From: an uncultured Winogradskyella sp.
Lineage (GTDB): Bacteria; Bacteroidota; Bacteroidia; Flavobacteriales; Flavobacteriaceae
DNA length: 64,000 bases
Reading direction: 5' to 3'
Assembly (NCBI RefSeq): GCF_947498345.1
Contig: NZ_CANMJY010000005.1
Span: 161,168-225,167 of the forward strand
A model generated the notes under the pieces. It saw only the letters and a list, made by a program, of their open reading frames with translations, had not been told where the DNA came from and ran no database searches. A program made the translations under genes and the position numbers. Of the stretch, positions 17,701 to 26,935 are shown one piece after another. The stretch's first letter is position 1. Every line of letters begins with the position of its first letter.

Positions 17701-17835
17701 ATATTTACACTTAAATTTATATAATTTAATTTATAATATGTAATAATTATTAAAGTTTTGTCATACTTATATTACTTCTTCTATTTTAAGATAAAATAGC
17801 ATTGTATTTGCCAAAAATAATCAATGCGAACTTTA

Positions 17836-18780
17836 TCAATGACTCACTTCTAATTCATAAAATCGTACTTTTGCATAAGCCCCTTTGTCTCTAGTTTGAA
17901 AATAATTACCAGCTTTGAAATAATTTTCAAAAACACCCCATTTTTTTATATGTATATTTTCATAAACTTTATACTCATTTCCGTTTAGTACAATTACCAT
18001 TTTACCCTCTGAGACTTTTACCTCTAGGGTGAACTTCCTGAATCCCACTTCTTGTTCAAAATTAAATCCTTCATCATCACCCCAAGCACTTTCATGAAAA
18101 ATTTCTGGTTCTACAGCATTTGGATTTTTCAAAACTTTTGTCTTAACTCTTATTTTTCCTTTATCCCAATAAATTTTTAATATTGGAGGTGCATTGTTAT
18201 CATCTTCGTTAATTAAATCTCTTTGCTCATTAGTCAATCTACCATGAATTTGCATAATGATAACACGATGATATTTCCCATTATCATCTCGTGTTACTTC
18301 ATCCATTTCTATTTTACCTTTCATGTACGCACCATCCTTAAAAGTCCAATTCTTGTTGTTATTACCAGGCTCCATTTGCTCTCTTAGCTCTGATCTTGTA
18401 TACTTTGTGTTTCTAGTTTTTGAATCGGTAGGCATAGCATGAAATACTATTGCGCCTTTAATAGAATCTATATACATGTAAGGTTGTGCAACTTCATTGG
18501 ATGCAAAATTTAAAATCTCAGGTGGCTCAATCTCATAAGGCTTGCCTTTATCATTTGTTACAGGGAGCGTGACTTTCCAATGATTGAGATCAATTTTTGG
18601 TAACTTAACTTTTTTCTTTCGCTTCTTTTTTTTCTTTTTCCTTTCTTTTTTAACCTCCGTATGCTCTTTCTCGATTTGTTGTACCTGAGACATAACGCAA
18701 GTTGTATTAAAAAGTAATATTATAAATAAAAACAGTACTACTCGAAAATTAAATATGTTTATTAAATTACATTTCATCAA
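17836..18780 (-). CDS. Alginate lyase, PL7 family, with Lys-rich linker
   Basis: A 314-aa exported enzyme that cuts alginate by beta-elimination. Residues 1-31 form a signal peptide (hydrophobic VVLFLFIILLF, then CVMSQ); cleavage after MSQ is likely and a lipoprotein anchor at the Cys is possible but less typical. Residues about 41-62 are an unbroken Lys/Arg tract. The catalytic domain starts LNHWKVTLPV and has the PL7 active-site motifs: YTRSELREQ (Arg), IMQIHG (Gln and His) and YFKAGNYFQT (Tyr), the last strand being AYAKVRFYELEV. It is the final gene of the susC operon, 13 bases after the PKD lipoprotein gene. Confidence 0.92.
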   Translation of the reverse strand: MMKCNLINIFNFRVVLFLFIILLFNTTCVMSQVQQIEKEHTEVKKERKKKKKKRKKKVKLPKIDLNHWKVTLPVTNDKGKPYEIEPPEILNFASNEVAQPYMYIDSIKGAIVFHAMPTDSKTRNTKYTRSELREQMEPGNNNKNWTFKDGAYMKGKIEMDEVTRDDNGKYHRVIIMQIHGRLTNEQRDLINEDDNNAPPILKIYWDKGKIRVKTKVLKNPNAVEPEIFHESAWGDDEGFNFEQEVGFRKFTLEVKVSEGKMVIVLNGNEYKVYENIHIKKWGVFENYFKAGNYFQTRDKGAYAKVRFYELEVSH

Positions 18781-18793
18781 TTCTACATTAAAA

Positions 18794-20326
18794 TTAAGGC
18801 GTACTTATAACTACATCAGTAATAAAAACTTCATTGCTAGAAGCAACTGTAGTTGTTGGTACAAAATAAAAAATAACAAACCTCTGATCAGTAGACACCA
18901 ATATATCATTAGGGTTTTCATCTACACGATCTTGGGGAAAACTGAACGTTGCATCGGCATTAAAGTTAAATGAAATTTGTTGCCAATTATTAATGGCATC
19001 AGAGACTACTTGCTGACTAGCTAAGGTTAGTGAAGCCAAATCATTATCACTAGAAGGCTCATCAGATAAAATATAAAATGTACCTTCTATCTCACCTACA
19101 GGAGTCGTTTCAGATTTAACAAATACTGAAATTGAATACCCTTCTACTCCAATTTCTACTTCAAAAGGTTGATATGCTCTTTCACCTGAACTGTCAAACT
19201 TAAGAGATCGACCTGAAGTACCACCTGCTGATTGCGCATCGGTACCAGATGAGCTTGCTTTGTCTGTAGTTCCTGTACCGCCATTGTTTGCTGGGTTAGA
19301 AACCCATGCTTCTAAATCGTCATTCCTCCAAAAGTTAAAAGGAGTGTCTGATCCATCATTGAATGTATTATCGGGATCGACAGTCCAAGCATCAACAAGA
19401 TCATTGTTATTATTTTCTGCAGTTGGATAGCTTTCAAAATCTGCATTTTGAATAACCGCATCAAAGGTCGGAGTTATACCTCCTACAGGAACTTGTATTG
19501 TTATATCCCTTGCGACACCAGCTTCATTAGTTGTTGTTAATGTAACATCATAGGTGCCTGCCATAGCATAGGTATGGGTAGGGTTAACTTCTGTAGAGGT
19601 ATTACCGTCTCCAAAATCCCAACTATGGGTAACCGCCAAGAGCGAGTCGTCAGTAAACTGTACCGTTAATGATGAAGTAGTAAATGTAAAATTGGGAACG
19701 GTAGACAAAATTAAACCTTCAATATTTTTAGTCACAAAAAATTCTCTTCCTAAAAAATTGGTTGCTGTTAGTGTAGCTTGAAAAACATCTTCCGTTAAGT
19801 ATGAATATATCGGACTGAAATCTGGATCTTCTTCAGTATCTACTTCACTACTCCATTCTACTGAATTACCATCACCAAAATCCCAAACTAACGTATTTGC
19901 ACCAGTTGTTAAGTTATTAAAAGTAACTTGTGAATCTAGAGTTGTAAAGTCGAAATCTATAAATATCGGTGACACGTCTACTGTAGCAGTTGCTTCAAGG
20001 CCATCAGAACTTATTGTGGTTAATTGTACTGTATACAAACCACCAATAGTATACGTATAATCAGGATCTGCCTCTGTTGACGTATTTCCATCACCAAAAT
20101 CCCATAAATAAGAAACGGCATCTGTTGAATAACTTCTGAATATTATGGTTAAACTATTGTCAACATCTGTACTTGTTGTAAAAAATGTATTGGGTTGTAT
20201 ATTGTCTATATTCCCTGTGGGTGGAACAAACTCTTCAAACCCATCATCATAGCATGAAATTAATAAAAGCGTAAAAACAAATATAATAAGGCTTGCTATA
20301 TGTTTTTTAATTAGTGTATGAGTCAT
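18794..20326 (-). CDS. PKD-domain surface lipoprotein (probable glycan-binding protein)
   Basis: A 510-aa lipoprotein: the N-terminus ends with lipobox LLISC followed by YDDGF. Three PKD-type domains follow, recognisable by SYLWDFGDGNTSTEADP, TLVWDFGDGNSVEWSSE and THSWDFGDGNTSTEVNP, at about residues 40-115, 120-200 and 205-285. The last 210 residues (VIQNADFESYPTAEN to the end) look like a beta-sandwich carbohydrate-binding module: GRSLKFDSSGERAYQPFEVEIG resembles the same part of the next upstream gene. This position after susD is typical of surface glycan-binding proteins that hold polysaccharide for the SusCD pair. No catalytic motif was seen. Confidence 0.85.
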   Translation of the reverse strand: MTHTLIKKHIASLIIFVFTLLLISCYDDGFEEFVPPTGNIDNIQPNTFFTTSTDVDNSLTIIFRSYSTDAVSYLWDFGDGNTSTEADPDYTYTIGGLYTVQLTTISSDGLEATATVDVSPIFIDFDFTTLDSQVTFNNLTTGANTLVWDFGDGNSVEWSSEVDTEEDPDFSPIYSYLTEDVFQATLTATNFLGREFFVTKNIEGLILSTVPNFTFTTSSLTVQFTDDSLLAVTHSWDFGDGNTSTEVNPTHTYAMAGTYDVTLTTTNEAGVARDITIQVPVGGITPTFDAVIQNADFESYPTAENNNNDLVDAWTVDPDNTFNDGSDTPFNFWRNDDLEAWVSNPANNGGTGTTDKASSSGTDAQSAGGTSGRSLKFDSSGERAYQPFEVEIGVEGYSISVFVKSETTPVGEIEGTFYILSDEPSSDNDLASLTLASQQVVSDAINNWQQISFNFNADATFSFPQDRVDENPNDILVSTDQRFVIFYFVPTTTVASSNEVFITDVVISTP

Positions 20327-20339
20327 AATATTATGTTGT

Positions 20340-21554
20340 TTATTGTCTAACGACTATATTAAAAGCGTCTAATCTTGCTTCATCACCTGAGTTGTTTGCA
20401 AAAATTATAACAGATTCATTTTCACCAGCTTCAAATGTTATTGAATGTTGCTTAAAAACATTTACAACTCTACCGGCGTTAGTATCTATTCTCGAAGCAA
20501 TTATATTTTCTTCTAATTGTGCCTCAGCAAAACTTGAAGTATTAGGGCTTAGGATAGATACCTTCATCTGACCGTCAGCACCTAAATTAAATGCGCTAAA
20601 ATATGTTATAACATACTCTGCACCTGGAGTAACATCAATTTCTTGATAGGCAACTCTATCTCCACTAGCAGGGAATTTTGCAGCTTGTACACCATCAGGC
20701 AAATCAGCTCCTACTCCAGGGCTTGTATCCGTATTAATCTGTATAACTGTTGTACCTCCACCTGATGGGCTCCATGCCGCATTACTTGGCACTCTCCAAG
20801 AGTCTCTGCCATCACCAGTTCCATCAAACAAACTGTTATCTTCAAAACTAGCCTCTTCTATTTCTGGTACAGGTATAGTAGGCACAGCCTGATTAACTGT
20901 AATTAATCGTTCAGCATAATCAGACTTATCTAAGTTATCTGTAACTGTAAGACCTACGTTATAGATTCCTGGACCTGGAAATTCAATTATTAATTCTTGG
21001 TCTTGTAATGTTGCATCATCCAAGGCTAAAATTTGAGCTTCTAAATCTGCGACATTTTGTAAAGTTGTATCAGAAAGTGCATTTTCTGCGGCTGCTAAAG
21101 CTATTTCTAAGTCTGCTATTTGTGCTTCCATTACTGCGACTCTAGCTGGATCATCTTCACATGGTATCTTAAACTCTAACTCTTCAATATCCTCTTGAAT
21201 GGCAATAACATCAGCTAATTCTGCTTCTATTTGTAATTGAAGAATTGGTAAATTTTTATTAATTAATTGAATATCAACATTATTATTATCCATATCGGTG
21301 ATACTCCAAAGGTATTGCGTTCCATTAACAGCTAAATTTGATCCTGCTTGAAAGTTAAATTGATAGTTTGCAGACAATTCATTGTCCTCGCAATCAAACT
21401 CAGCAAAAGTAATCTCACTAAAATTGTAAAAAGGTGTTGGTCCTGTAACATCTTCTAAATCGCCAACATCTGCTATATCATCACTTACGCAAGCACTTAA
21501 TGCTAATAAAGCTATTAACGCAAACGATTTTAAGCTTAACACATTTGTCTTCAT
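20340..21554 (-). CDS. PKD-like surface lipoprotein with coiled-coil insert (probable glycan-binding protein)
   Basis: A 404-aa lipoprotein with signal peptide and lipobox LLALSAC, then VSDDIADVGD. An N-terminal PKD-like domain (LWSITDMDNNNVDIQLIN before, EFPGPGIYNVGLTVTDN after) is split by about 75 residues of heptad-like helix rich in Leu, Ile, Glu and Ala (about residues 105-180), which would project as a coiled coil. The C-terminal 180 residues (VPEIEEASFEDNSLFDGTGD onward) form a beta-sandwich module with VAYQEIDVTPGAEYVITYFS and DAFNIVVRQ, like the neighbour downstream. The ATG at 21554 removes an eight-residue extension and avoids overlap with susD. Confidence 0.82.
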   Translation of the reverse strand: MKTNVLSLKSFALIALLALSACVSDDIADVGDLEDVTGPTPFYNFSEITFAEFDCEDNELSANYQFNFQAGSNLAVNGTQYLWSITDMDNNNVDIQLINKNLPILQLQIEAELADVIAIQEDIEELEFKIPCEDDPARVAVMEAQIADLEIALAAAENALSDTTLQNVADLEAQILALDDATLQDQELIIEFPGPGIYNVGLTVTDNLDKSDYAERLITVNQAVPTIPVPEIEEASFEDNSLFDGTGDGRDSWRVPSNAAWSPSGGGTTVIQINTDTSPGVGADLPDGVQAAKFPASGDRVAYQEIDVTPGAEYVITYFSAFNLGADGQMKVSILSPNTSSFAEAQLEENIIASRIDTNAGRVVNVFKQHSITFEAGENESVIIFANNSGDEARLDAFNIVVRQ

Positions 21555-21567
21555 AATTATTCTATTT

Positions 21568-23169
21568 TTAATAACCATTATTTTGCGTGTAAAAGTTCGG
21601 TAAGTTGTCTATTTCCCTTTGTGGAAAAGGAAGGTATTTTCTATCTGCTGTGTAACTCAAACTATTATCAATTGAGAATTGTTGCAGTACATTATCTGCT
21701 TCTCCAAATCGAATTAAATCGTATAAGCGTTGATTTTCATAAACCAACTCAACTCTTCTTTCATCTAAAAGTTCTTGCTTTGTTAAAACTGCAAATACTT
21801 CTTCAAGACCTGCTCTTGCTCTTACTTGATTGTATGCGTCAATAGCTCTTTGATCTGTAGTACTTTCTGCACCAGCTAATATAGCTTCTGCATATAATAA
21901 TAATACATCAGCATATCTCAAAATTATCCAATCGTTATCTCCAATTTCCCCGTCTGTTGGGAATTTGGCATTGAATGTATCATTTGTTATATCAGAAGGG
22001 TTGTATGATAACCTATCAAAACTCACATAAAATCTAACAGGTTGTAATTCGGGAGTCATAACATCTAAAAAATCCAGTGAGGCTATATTGACACCATTAG
22101 AAGGTCCTTGTAATGTCATTGCAAAACTAAACGACTCCGAATCGGTCTCAACTTGATCGTCTAAACCACTATCACTTGTTACATAGTTGTCACTACTAAC
22201 CAAATCGTAAGCTATAGAAAATATAATTTCATCATTTATTTCTAATGCTGGATTATTAGACCATGATCCATCAAGAATGCCATCGTTGAACCCTTCAGAA
22301 ATTTCATTGCCAAATACGTTTCCATAATCAATAACCAAATTTGCGAAGTACTCTTGATCTGTTAAAATATCAATAGTTGGATTCATTGGATCTGGATTAA
22401 ACTCAAATTGTTCGGCATCATCTATGTCTGTAAAAAGTAAGTCATAACCAAAGGAAGTATTATTTTCTACAACCGAGGCTAATAATAATTCTGCTTCAGA
22501 GTAATTTGGGTTAGGCTGACTTAAATAGGCTTTAGCAGCTAAACAAATAGCAGCTCCTTCCGTAGGTCTGTATCTGTTCTGCTCTCCTCCATTTAAAAAG
22601 GCTATAGATGTACTAAAATCGTCAATGATTTTTTCATAAACTTCTGCTTCAGGCAATTGCGGATAATCTCTTGCTTCATCTATATTTGGGTCTAAAACTT
22701 TGTCAATATACGGTACATTTTGATATGCTCTTACTAGATTAAAATGACATAATGCTCTCATAAAATAGGCTTCCCCAACAGTATATTGCTGATTCTCGGG
22801 TGCTAAAAAACGGTTATCTATAATTGTATTGGCATGTTTAATTGCGGCCATATTATTAGAATAGTATGTAGCAACATCACCATTGTTTGGGTCTACATTG
22901 TATCTGTTAATTTCTGGGAAATTTCCGTTTTCGGTATTTGCTCTTACATTATCAGATCTTAGCTCTATCAATAAGAATTCATTTGCTGGAACTTTTTGAT
23001 AGGCATCCAAAACACCATTAGCCAATAACTCAAACCCATTTTCTGTTTGTAATAACTCTTCTAAAGAAAGTGCTGTTGGGTTGGTAAGATCTAGTTCTTC
23101 TTCACAACTTGTAAATAAAGGTGAAATAGAAAAACAAACGACTATGAATTTTATATATATCTTTCTCAT
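21568..23169 (-). CDS. susD: SusD/RagB-family outer-membrane lipoprotein
   Basis: A 533-aa surface lipoprotein that lids the SusC transporter and binds the oligosaccharide. It has a signal peptide with lipobox ending TSC followed by EEELDLTNP, a tetratricopeptide-like helical half (AYFMRALCHFNLVRAYQNVPYID), and the SusD C-terminal signatures RYADVLLLYAEAIL, AYNQVRARAGL, LLDERRVELVYENQRLYDLIRF and a final FPQREIDNLPN. It is translated six bases after susC, as in nearly all Sus-type pairs. The surrounding lyases indicate alginate oligosaccharides as ligand. Confidence 0.95.
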   Translation of the reverse strand: MRKIYIKFIVVCFSISPLFTSCEEELDLTNPTALSLEELLQTENGFELLANGVLDAYQKVPANEFLLIELRSDNVRANTENGNFPEINRYNVDPNNGDVATYYSNNMAAIKHANTIIDNRFLAPENQQYTVGEAYFMRALCHFNLVRAYQNVPYIDKVLDPNIDEARDYPQLPEAEVYEKIIDDFSTSIAFLNGGEQNRYRPTEGAAICLAAKAYLSQPNPNYSEAELLLASVVENNTSFGYDLLFTDIDDAEQFEFNPDPMNPTIDILTDQEYFANLVIDYGNVFGNEISEGFNDGILDGSWSNNPALEINDEIIFSIAYDLVSSDNYVTSDSGLDDQVETDSESFSFAMTLQGPSNGVNIASLDFLDVMTPELQPVRFYVSFDRLSYNPSDITNDTFNAKFPTDGEIGDNDWIILRYADVLLLYAEAILAGAESTTDQRAIDAYNQVRARAGLEEVFAVLTKQELLDERRVELVYENQRLYDLIRFGEADNVLQQFSIDNSLSYTADRKYLPFPQREIDNLPNFYTQNNGY

Positions 23170-23175
23170 AATTAA

Positions 23176-26100
23176 TTAAAATTGTAAGTTAACTCCTAAT
23201 GAAACGGTTCGTACTATTGGACCATCACCTCTTTGGTATCCAGAAGTTAATGGTGTATTTGCGTTATTTGATGTTTGACCAGCAGCTTCAGGATTAAAGC
23301 CTTCATAACCCGCTGCTGTAAAATAAAATAAATTCTCTCCTGTCATATAAACTCTTAAGTTACTAACATTTAAGTCAGATAATATAGATTCTGGAAAAGT
23401 ATAACCCAAAATGATATTTCTAACAGCTACAAAAGATGCATCTTGAATATGATCATCAGTAAATCTTCTATGCACTGTTAAATCGAAATCTGGAAAATTA
23501 GACACTGGATTTGCTGCCGACTCACTAGCATAATATAATTGATCCAAGTCTGCAACTCTTACTTCAGCACCATGTGATCCTTCTAGCTGTACTGAAAAAT
23601 CAAAATTATAAAACGTTAGAGATGTATTGAATCCCCATGTAAAGTCTGGATATGGGCTACCTAATTCTGTTCTATCCTCATCATCAATAATTCCATCTCC
23701 ATTTAAATCCTTAACATAAACTCTAGCAAAATCATTATTAAATCTATTAAATGGATTATCTATCCATTCTAAAGGGACTTCTCTATCATAAACCCAGCCA
23801 TAAAAAGATGTTATTGGTTGACCAACTCTGGCTATAAACTCTGTAGGCCGGGTATCTTGATCTATTCTAGAAATTATTTGTTCATTATTCCCGAGGCTAA
23901 CCACTTCATTTCTATTTAAAGAAAATTGACCAGAAGCAGTCCATCTCACTTTTTCATTTGAATATAATCTTGAATTTAATTCAATTTCAAAACCTTCATT
24001 TTTCACCTCACCTATATTCTGTAACCAATTGTCCACACCATATACTGCAGCTACTGGCGCAAACAAAATCAAATCTTCACTTGTTCTTTTATAATAATCC
24101 AAAGATAAATTGATTAAACCATTACCAAATGTAATATCTATACCTGGATTGAATTCTATAAGCTTTTCCCATCCTAAATTTGCATTTGCAAGGGTCACCG
24201 CTTTTACTCCAGGGGCTCCATCATACCCTACAGTACTAAATGTTTCTTCAAATCTATAAAGTGATTCATATATATTATTGGATATTTCGTTAGATCCAGA
24301 TACACCATAACTGGCTCTTAGCTTTAAGAAAGTAATAAAGTCACTTGATGATAAAAACTCTTCATTTGATATAATCCAACCTGCTGATGCTGCTGGGAAA
24401 AATCCGAATCGGTTATTAGATCCAAATCTTGTGCTACCATCTGTACGAGCTGATATTTGTAATAAATATTTTTCATCATAGTTGTAATCTATTCTCCCAA
24501 AATAGGACACAAGCTTTTCTCTGGCATTATCTGTAAACGTAGTTCCACCATCAGCAAGAGCAATGTTATTATTAAAATCATCTGTAAAACCAACAGCTTC
24601 TGATTCCTGTCTATAAAAATCTCTTAGAGTAAATTCAAAACCTAATATAGAATTGAAACTATGCTTACCAAAACTTTTCTTATACCTTAAAATAGATTCA
24701 AAAGCATACTGATTGATTTCATCTCTTCTTTCATTTCTAAAAGCTTCTTGTTCCCTATTTTCTTGACCGAAGAAGAAATCTGCAGCTGTATTTTTAGTAT
24801 GTCTAAAAATTGCAGATGCTGTTTGCCTAAAGGTTAGACCTTTTGCTAATTTTACATCAAAATATGTAGCTGCATTTAGTGTAAACTGTTTTTTCTCTCT
24901 AGATCTTTCTAAAAAATGCACCAATGGATGAACATTTCTAGTGGTTGACAAGGTTAATCCACCAGATGTTAAATCACTTGCCAAAGGCAAACCAGTAACT
25001 GGATCCCTAGCAATAGCTCTAGGATTGTTAGGGTCTACTGTAAACACATGGTCAAAAGCTCTAGAAAATCCGTAACTACCTACTCCTATATTCTCAAATT
25101 GAGCACCTGCATCTCCTGGGTCTGACCCTGTAATATAATTTAGGTGATCTTCATTTAGATATAGAGGTAAATGACCATATTGCCTCAGTGGATCTGTAAA
25201 TCTAGATGGAAGCCTAACTTGATCATTGTAATTAGCACGTAAGTTTCCTCCAAATTTGATTTTCTTATTTCTTGATTTGCTATCGACCTTAATTCTAGCA
25301 TTGTATTTTGTAAATTTATCTTTTAGCGCTACACCTTCATCCTCAAGATAGGCAATAGATGCTGCATAGTTTGTTAATTCGGTACCCCCTCTAACTGATA
25401 AAGAATGACTTTGTATTACACCTCCTTCGAAAATCTCATCTTGCCAATTCTTTTCACCTCCACCAAGAGACGCTATAAAATCCATAGCTTCTAGTTCAGC
25501 ATATGCATTATTATAATCATTGATGATACGATCTAAATTTTGACTATCTGAGGAAATTTGATCGACAACTCCTTGTAGGTTATTTAGTCTTGATCTTTCA
25601 TCAGAAATAGATGTATTGAAATTGTCATTATTTATGGCATATCTATACCCTGTAAATGTATTATAGGAATACTGTGTCTTACCTGTTACACCTTCTTTAA
25701 GAGTTATTAAAATCACACCATTAGCACCACGAGAACCGTATATAGCTACCGATGACGCATCTTTCAACACACTTATAGATGCTATATTATTATTATCTAT
25801 AGAGCCTAATATATCTGGTTCTGTTCCTAAAACAATACCATCTACAACAATCAATGGAGACGATGAACCTGTAATTGACCCAGGACCTCTTAATGTAATC
25901 TTAGGATCACCACCAGCCTCTGAAGCTACAGTTTGTATTCTTAAACCTGCTACTTTACCTCTAAGGGCATCTTCCACACGAGGTACAGAAAGGTCTTTAA
26001 TATCCTTACTAGAAACTTTTGTTAAAGCACTCGTTACATTTCGCTCTTTTTGATCCCCATAGCCTATTAACACTACTTCGTCCAAAACATTACTATCTTC

Positions 26101-26391
26101 TTCTAGAGCAATTGTTAATGATAGTTGCCCGCTAACCACAACCGTTTGAGTTTTATAACCAAGGTAAGAGAACTGTAATATATCCTCACTATTTACTTCG
26201 ATTGCAAAATTTCCATCAAAATCTGTCGAAGTTCCTCTTGATGTATTTAGAATAAGAATGTTAACACCTGGAATAGGCATTTTATCTTTAGCAGAAGTTA
26301 CTGTGCCTTTTAAAGTATAAACGTCTTGAGCAAAAATTACAGCACTAAATAACAAAGCAACTATAATTGTTAGCCTAATTTTTAAAGTCAT
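23176..26391 (-). CDS. susC: SusC/RagA TonB-dependent outer-membrane transporter
   Basis: A 1071-aa beta-barrel importer. After the signal peptide (ending VIFAQ) come a carboxypeptidase-regulatory-like domain (YTLKGTVTSAKDKMPIPGVN, FDGNFAIEV), the TonB-box region (LDEVVLIGYGDQKERNVTSA), the plug (PRVEDALRGKVAGLRIQ and the SusC hallmark SVLKDASSVAIYGSRGANGV at about 205-225), and the barrel, ending in a C-terminal strand with aromatic last residue (VSLGVNLQF). No STN domain is present, so anti-sigma signalling through it is unlikely. It opens the five-gene surface operon that runs to 17836; three tandem GntR-type operators stand just before it. Confidence 0.96.
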   Translation of the reverse strand: MTLKIRLTIIVALLFSAVIFAQDVYTLKGTVTSAKDKMPIPGVNILILNTSRGTSTDFDGNFAIEVNSEDILQFSYLGYKTQTVVVSGQLSLTIALEEDSNVLDEVVLIGYGDQKERNVTSALTKVSSKDIKDLSVPRVEDALRGKVAGLRIQTVASEAGGDPKITLRGPGSITGSSSPLIVVDGIVLGTEPDILGSIDNNNIASISVLKDASSVAIYGSRGANGVILITLKEGVTGKTQYSYNTFTGYRYAINNDNFNTSISDERSRLNNLQGVVDQISSDSQNLDRIINDYNNAYAELEAMDFIASLGGGEKNWQDEIFEGGVIQSHSLSVRGGTELTNYAASIAYLEDEGVALKDKFTKYNARIKVDSKSRNKKIKFGGNLRANYNDQVRLPSRFTDPLRQYGHLPLYLNEDHLNYITGSDPGDAGAQFENIGVGSYGFSRAFDHVFTVDPNNPRAIARDPVTGLPLASDLTSGGLTLSTTRNVHPLVHFLERSREKKQFTLNAATYFDVKLAKGLTFRQTASAIFRHTKNTAADFFFGQENREQEAFRNERRDEINQYAFESILRYKKSFGKHSFNSILGFEFTLRDFYRQESEAVGFTDDFNNNIALADGGTTFTDNAREKLVSYFGRIDYNYDEKYLLQISARTDGSTRFGSNNRFGFFPAASAGWIISNEEFLSSSDFITFLKLRASYGVSGSNEISNNIYESLYRFEETFSTVGYDGAPGVKAVTLANANLGWEKLIEFNPGIDITFGNGLINLSLDYYKRTSEDLILFAPVAAVYGVDNWLQNIGEVKNEGFEIELNSRLYSNEKVRWTASGQFSLNRNEVVSLGNNEQIISRIDQDTRPTEFIARVGQPITSFYGWVYDREVPLEWIDNPFNRFNNDFARVYVKDLNGDGIIDDEDRTELGSPYPDFTWGFNTSLTFYNFDFSVQLEGSHGAEVRVADLDQLYYASESAANPVSNFPDFDLTVHRRFTDDHIQDASFVAVRNIILGYTFPESILSDLNVSNLRVYMTGENLFYFTAAGYEGFNPEAAGQTSNNANTPLTSGYQRGDGPIVRTVSLGVNLQF

Positions 26392-26417
26392 ATTAAGTGA
26401 TTGATTTAGTTAGCTAT

Positions 26418-26480
26418 TTGGTAAACCAAATTGGTAAACCAAATTGGTTTACCAAATATATATAAATTTTGGTTAACTAC
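26418..26480 (-). promoter_or_regulatory. Tandem operators before susC
   Basis: Three perfect palindromes at 13-base steps: TTGGTAAACCAA at 26418-26429, the same at 26431-26442 and TTGGTTTACCAA at 26444-26455, with a fourth degenerate TTGGTTAACTAC at 26469-26480. They lie 27-90 bases upstream of the susC start. The same palindrome occurs before gntR and the PL7 gene at 31908. Confidence 0.8.
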
Positions 26481-26547
26481 AACGTTTTCGCGAATTAATA
26501 TCTGTTTTACTTCTTTTTGTATTAAAAACATATCCAAAATTCTGAAT

Positions 26548-26895
26548 TTATTGCATAAAGTCTTCACGAATTGGACTAAAGACGTCTATCAATACTCCTG
26601 TTTGAATACAAACAGCACCGTGTAAAACATGAGGTGGTATATAAACAGAATCGCCTTCTTTTACTATCTTAGTCTCATCTCCAATCGAAAATTCAAACTC
26701 ACCACTTTCAATATAAGTTACCTGTGAATGATAATGCTCATGTTTATAACCTATACCTCCTTTGTCAAAGTGAACTTTTACTAACATTATTTTGTCATCA
26801 TACGTCATTATTTTACGTTTTACTCTTTCCCCTACAACTTCCCAATCTAGATTTTTATCTAATACAAATTCTTTACTAGCTCCAAATGTTTTCAT
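26548..26895 (-). CDS. kdgF: KdgF-type cupin, unsaturated uronate ketonisation
   Basis: A 115-aa single-domain cupin without signal peptide. HEHYHSQVTYIESGEFEF carries the metal-binding His/His/Gln-type motif 1 and VYIPPHVLHG motif 2. KdgF proteins convert 4,5-unsaturated uronate monomers from alginate or pectin lyases into the linear keto form (DEH), which otherwise forms slowly. It is the last gene of the rightmost alginate operon, 40 bases after the two-domain lyase, consistent with that pathway step. Confidence 0.92.
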   Translation of the reverse strand: MKTFGASKEFVLDKNLDWEVVGERVKRKIMTYDDKIMLVKVHFDKGGIGYKHEHYHSQVTYIESGEFEFSIGDETKIVKEGDSVYIPPHVLHGAVCIQTGVLIDVFSPIREDFMQ

Positions 26896-26935
26896 ATTAC
26901 CTTTTTATTAATTAGATACTTCAAAATATTTTTCT

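Noticed and set aside
26431..26625. Plus-strand frame of 64 codons before susC
   Set aside because: It runs through the operators and antisense to kdgF, with no coding signature.
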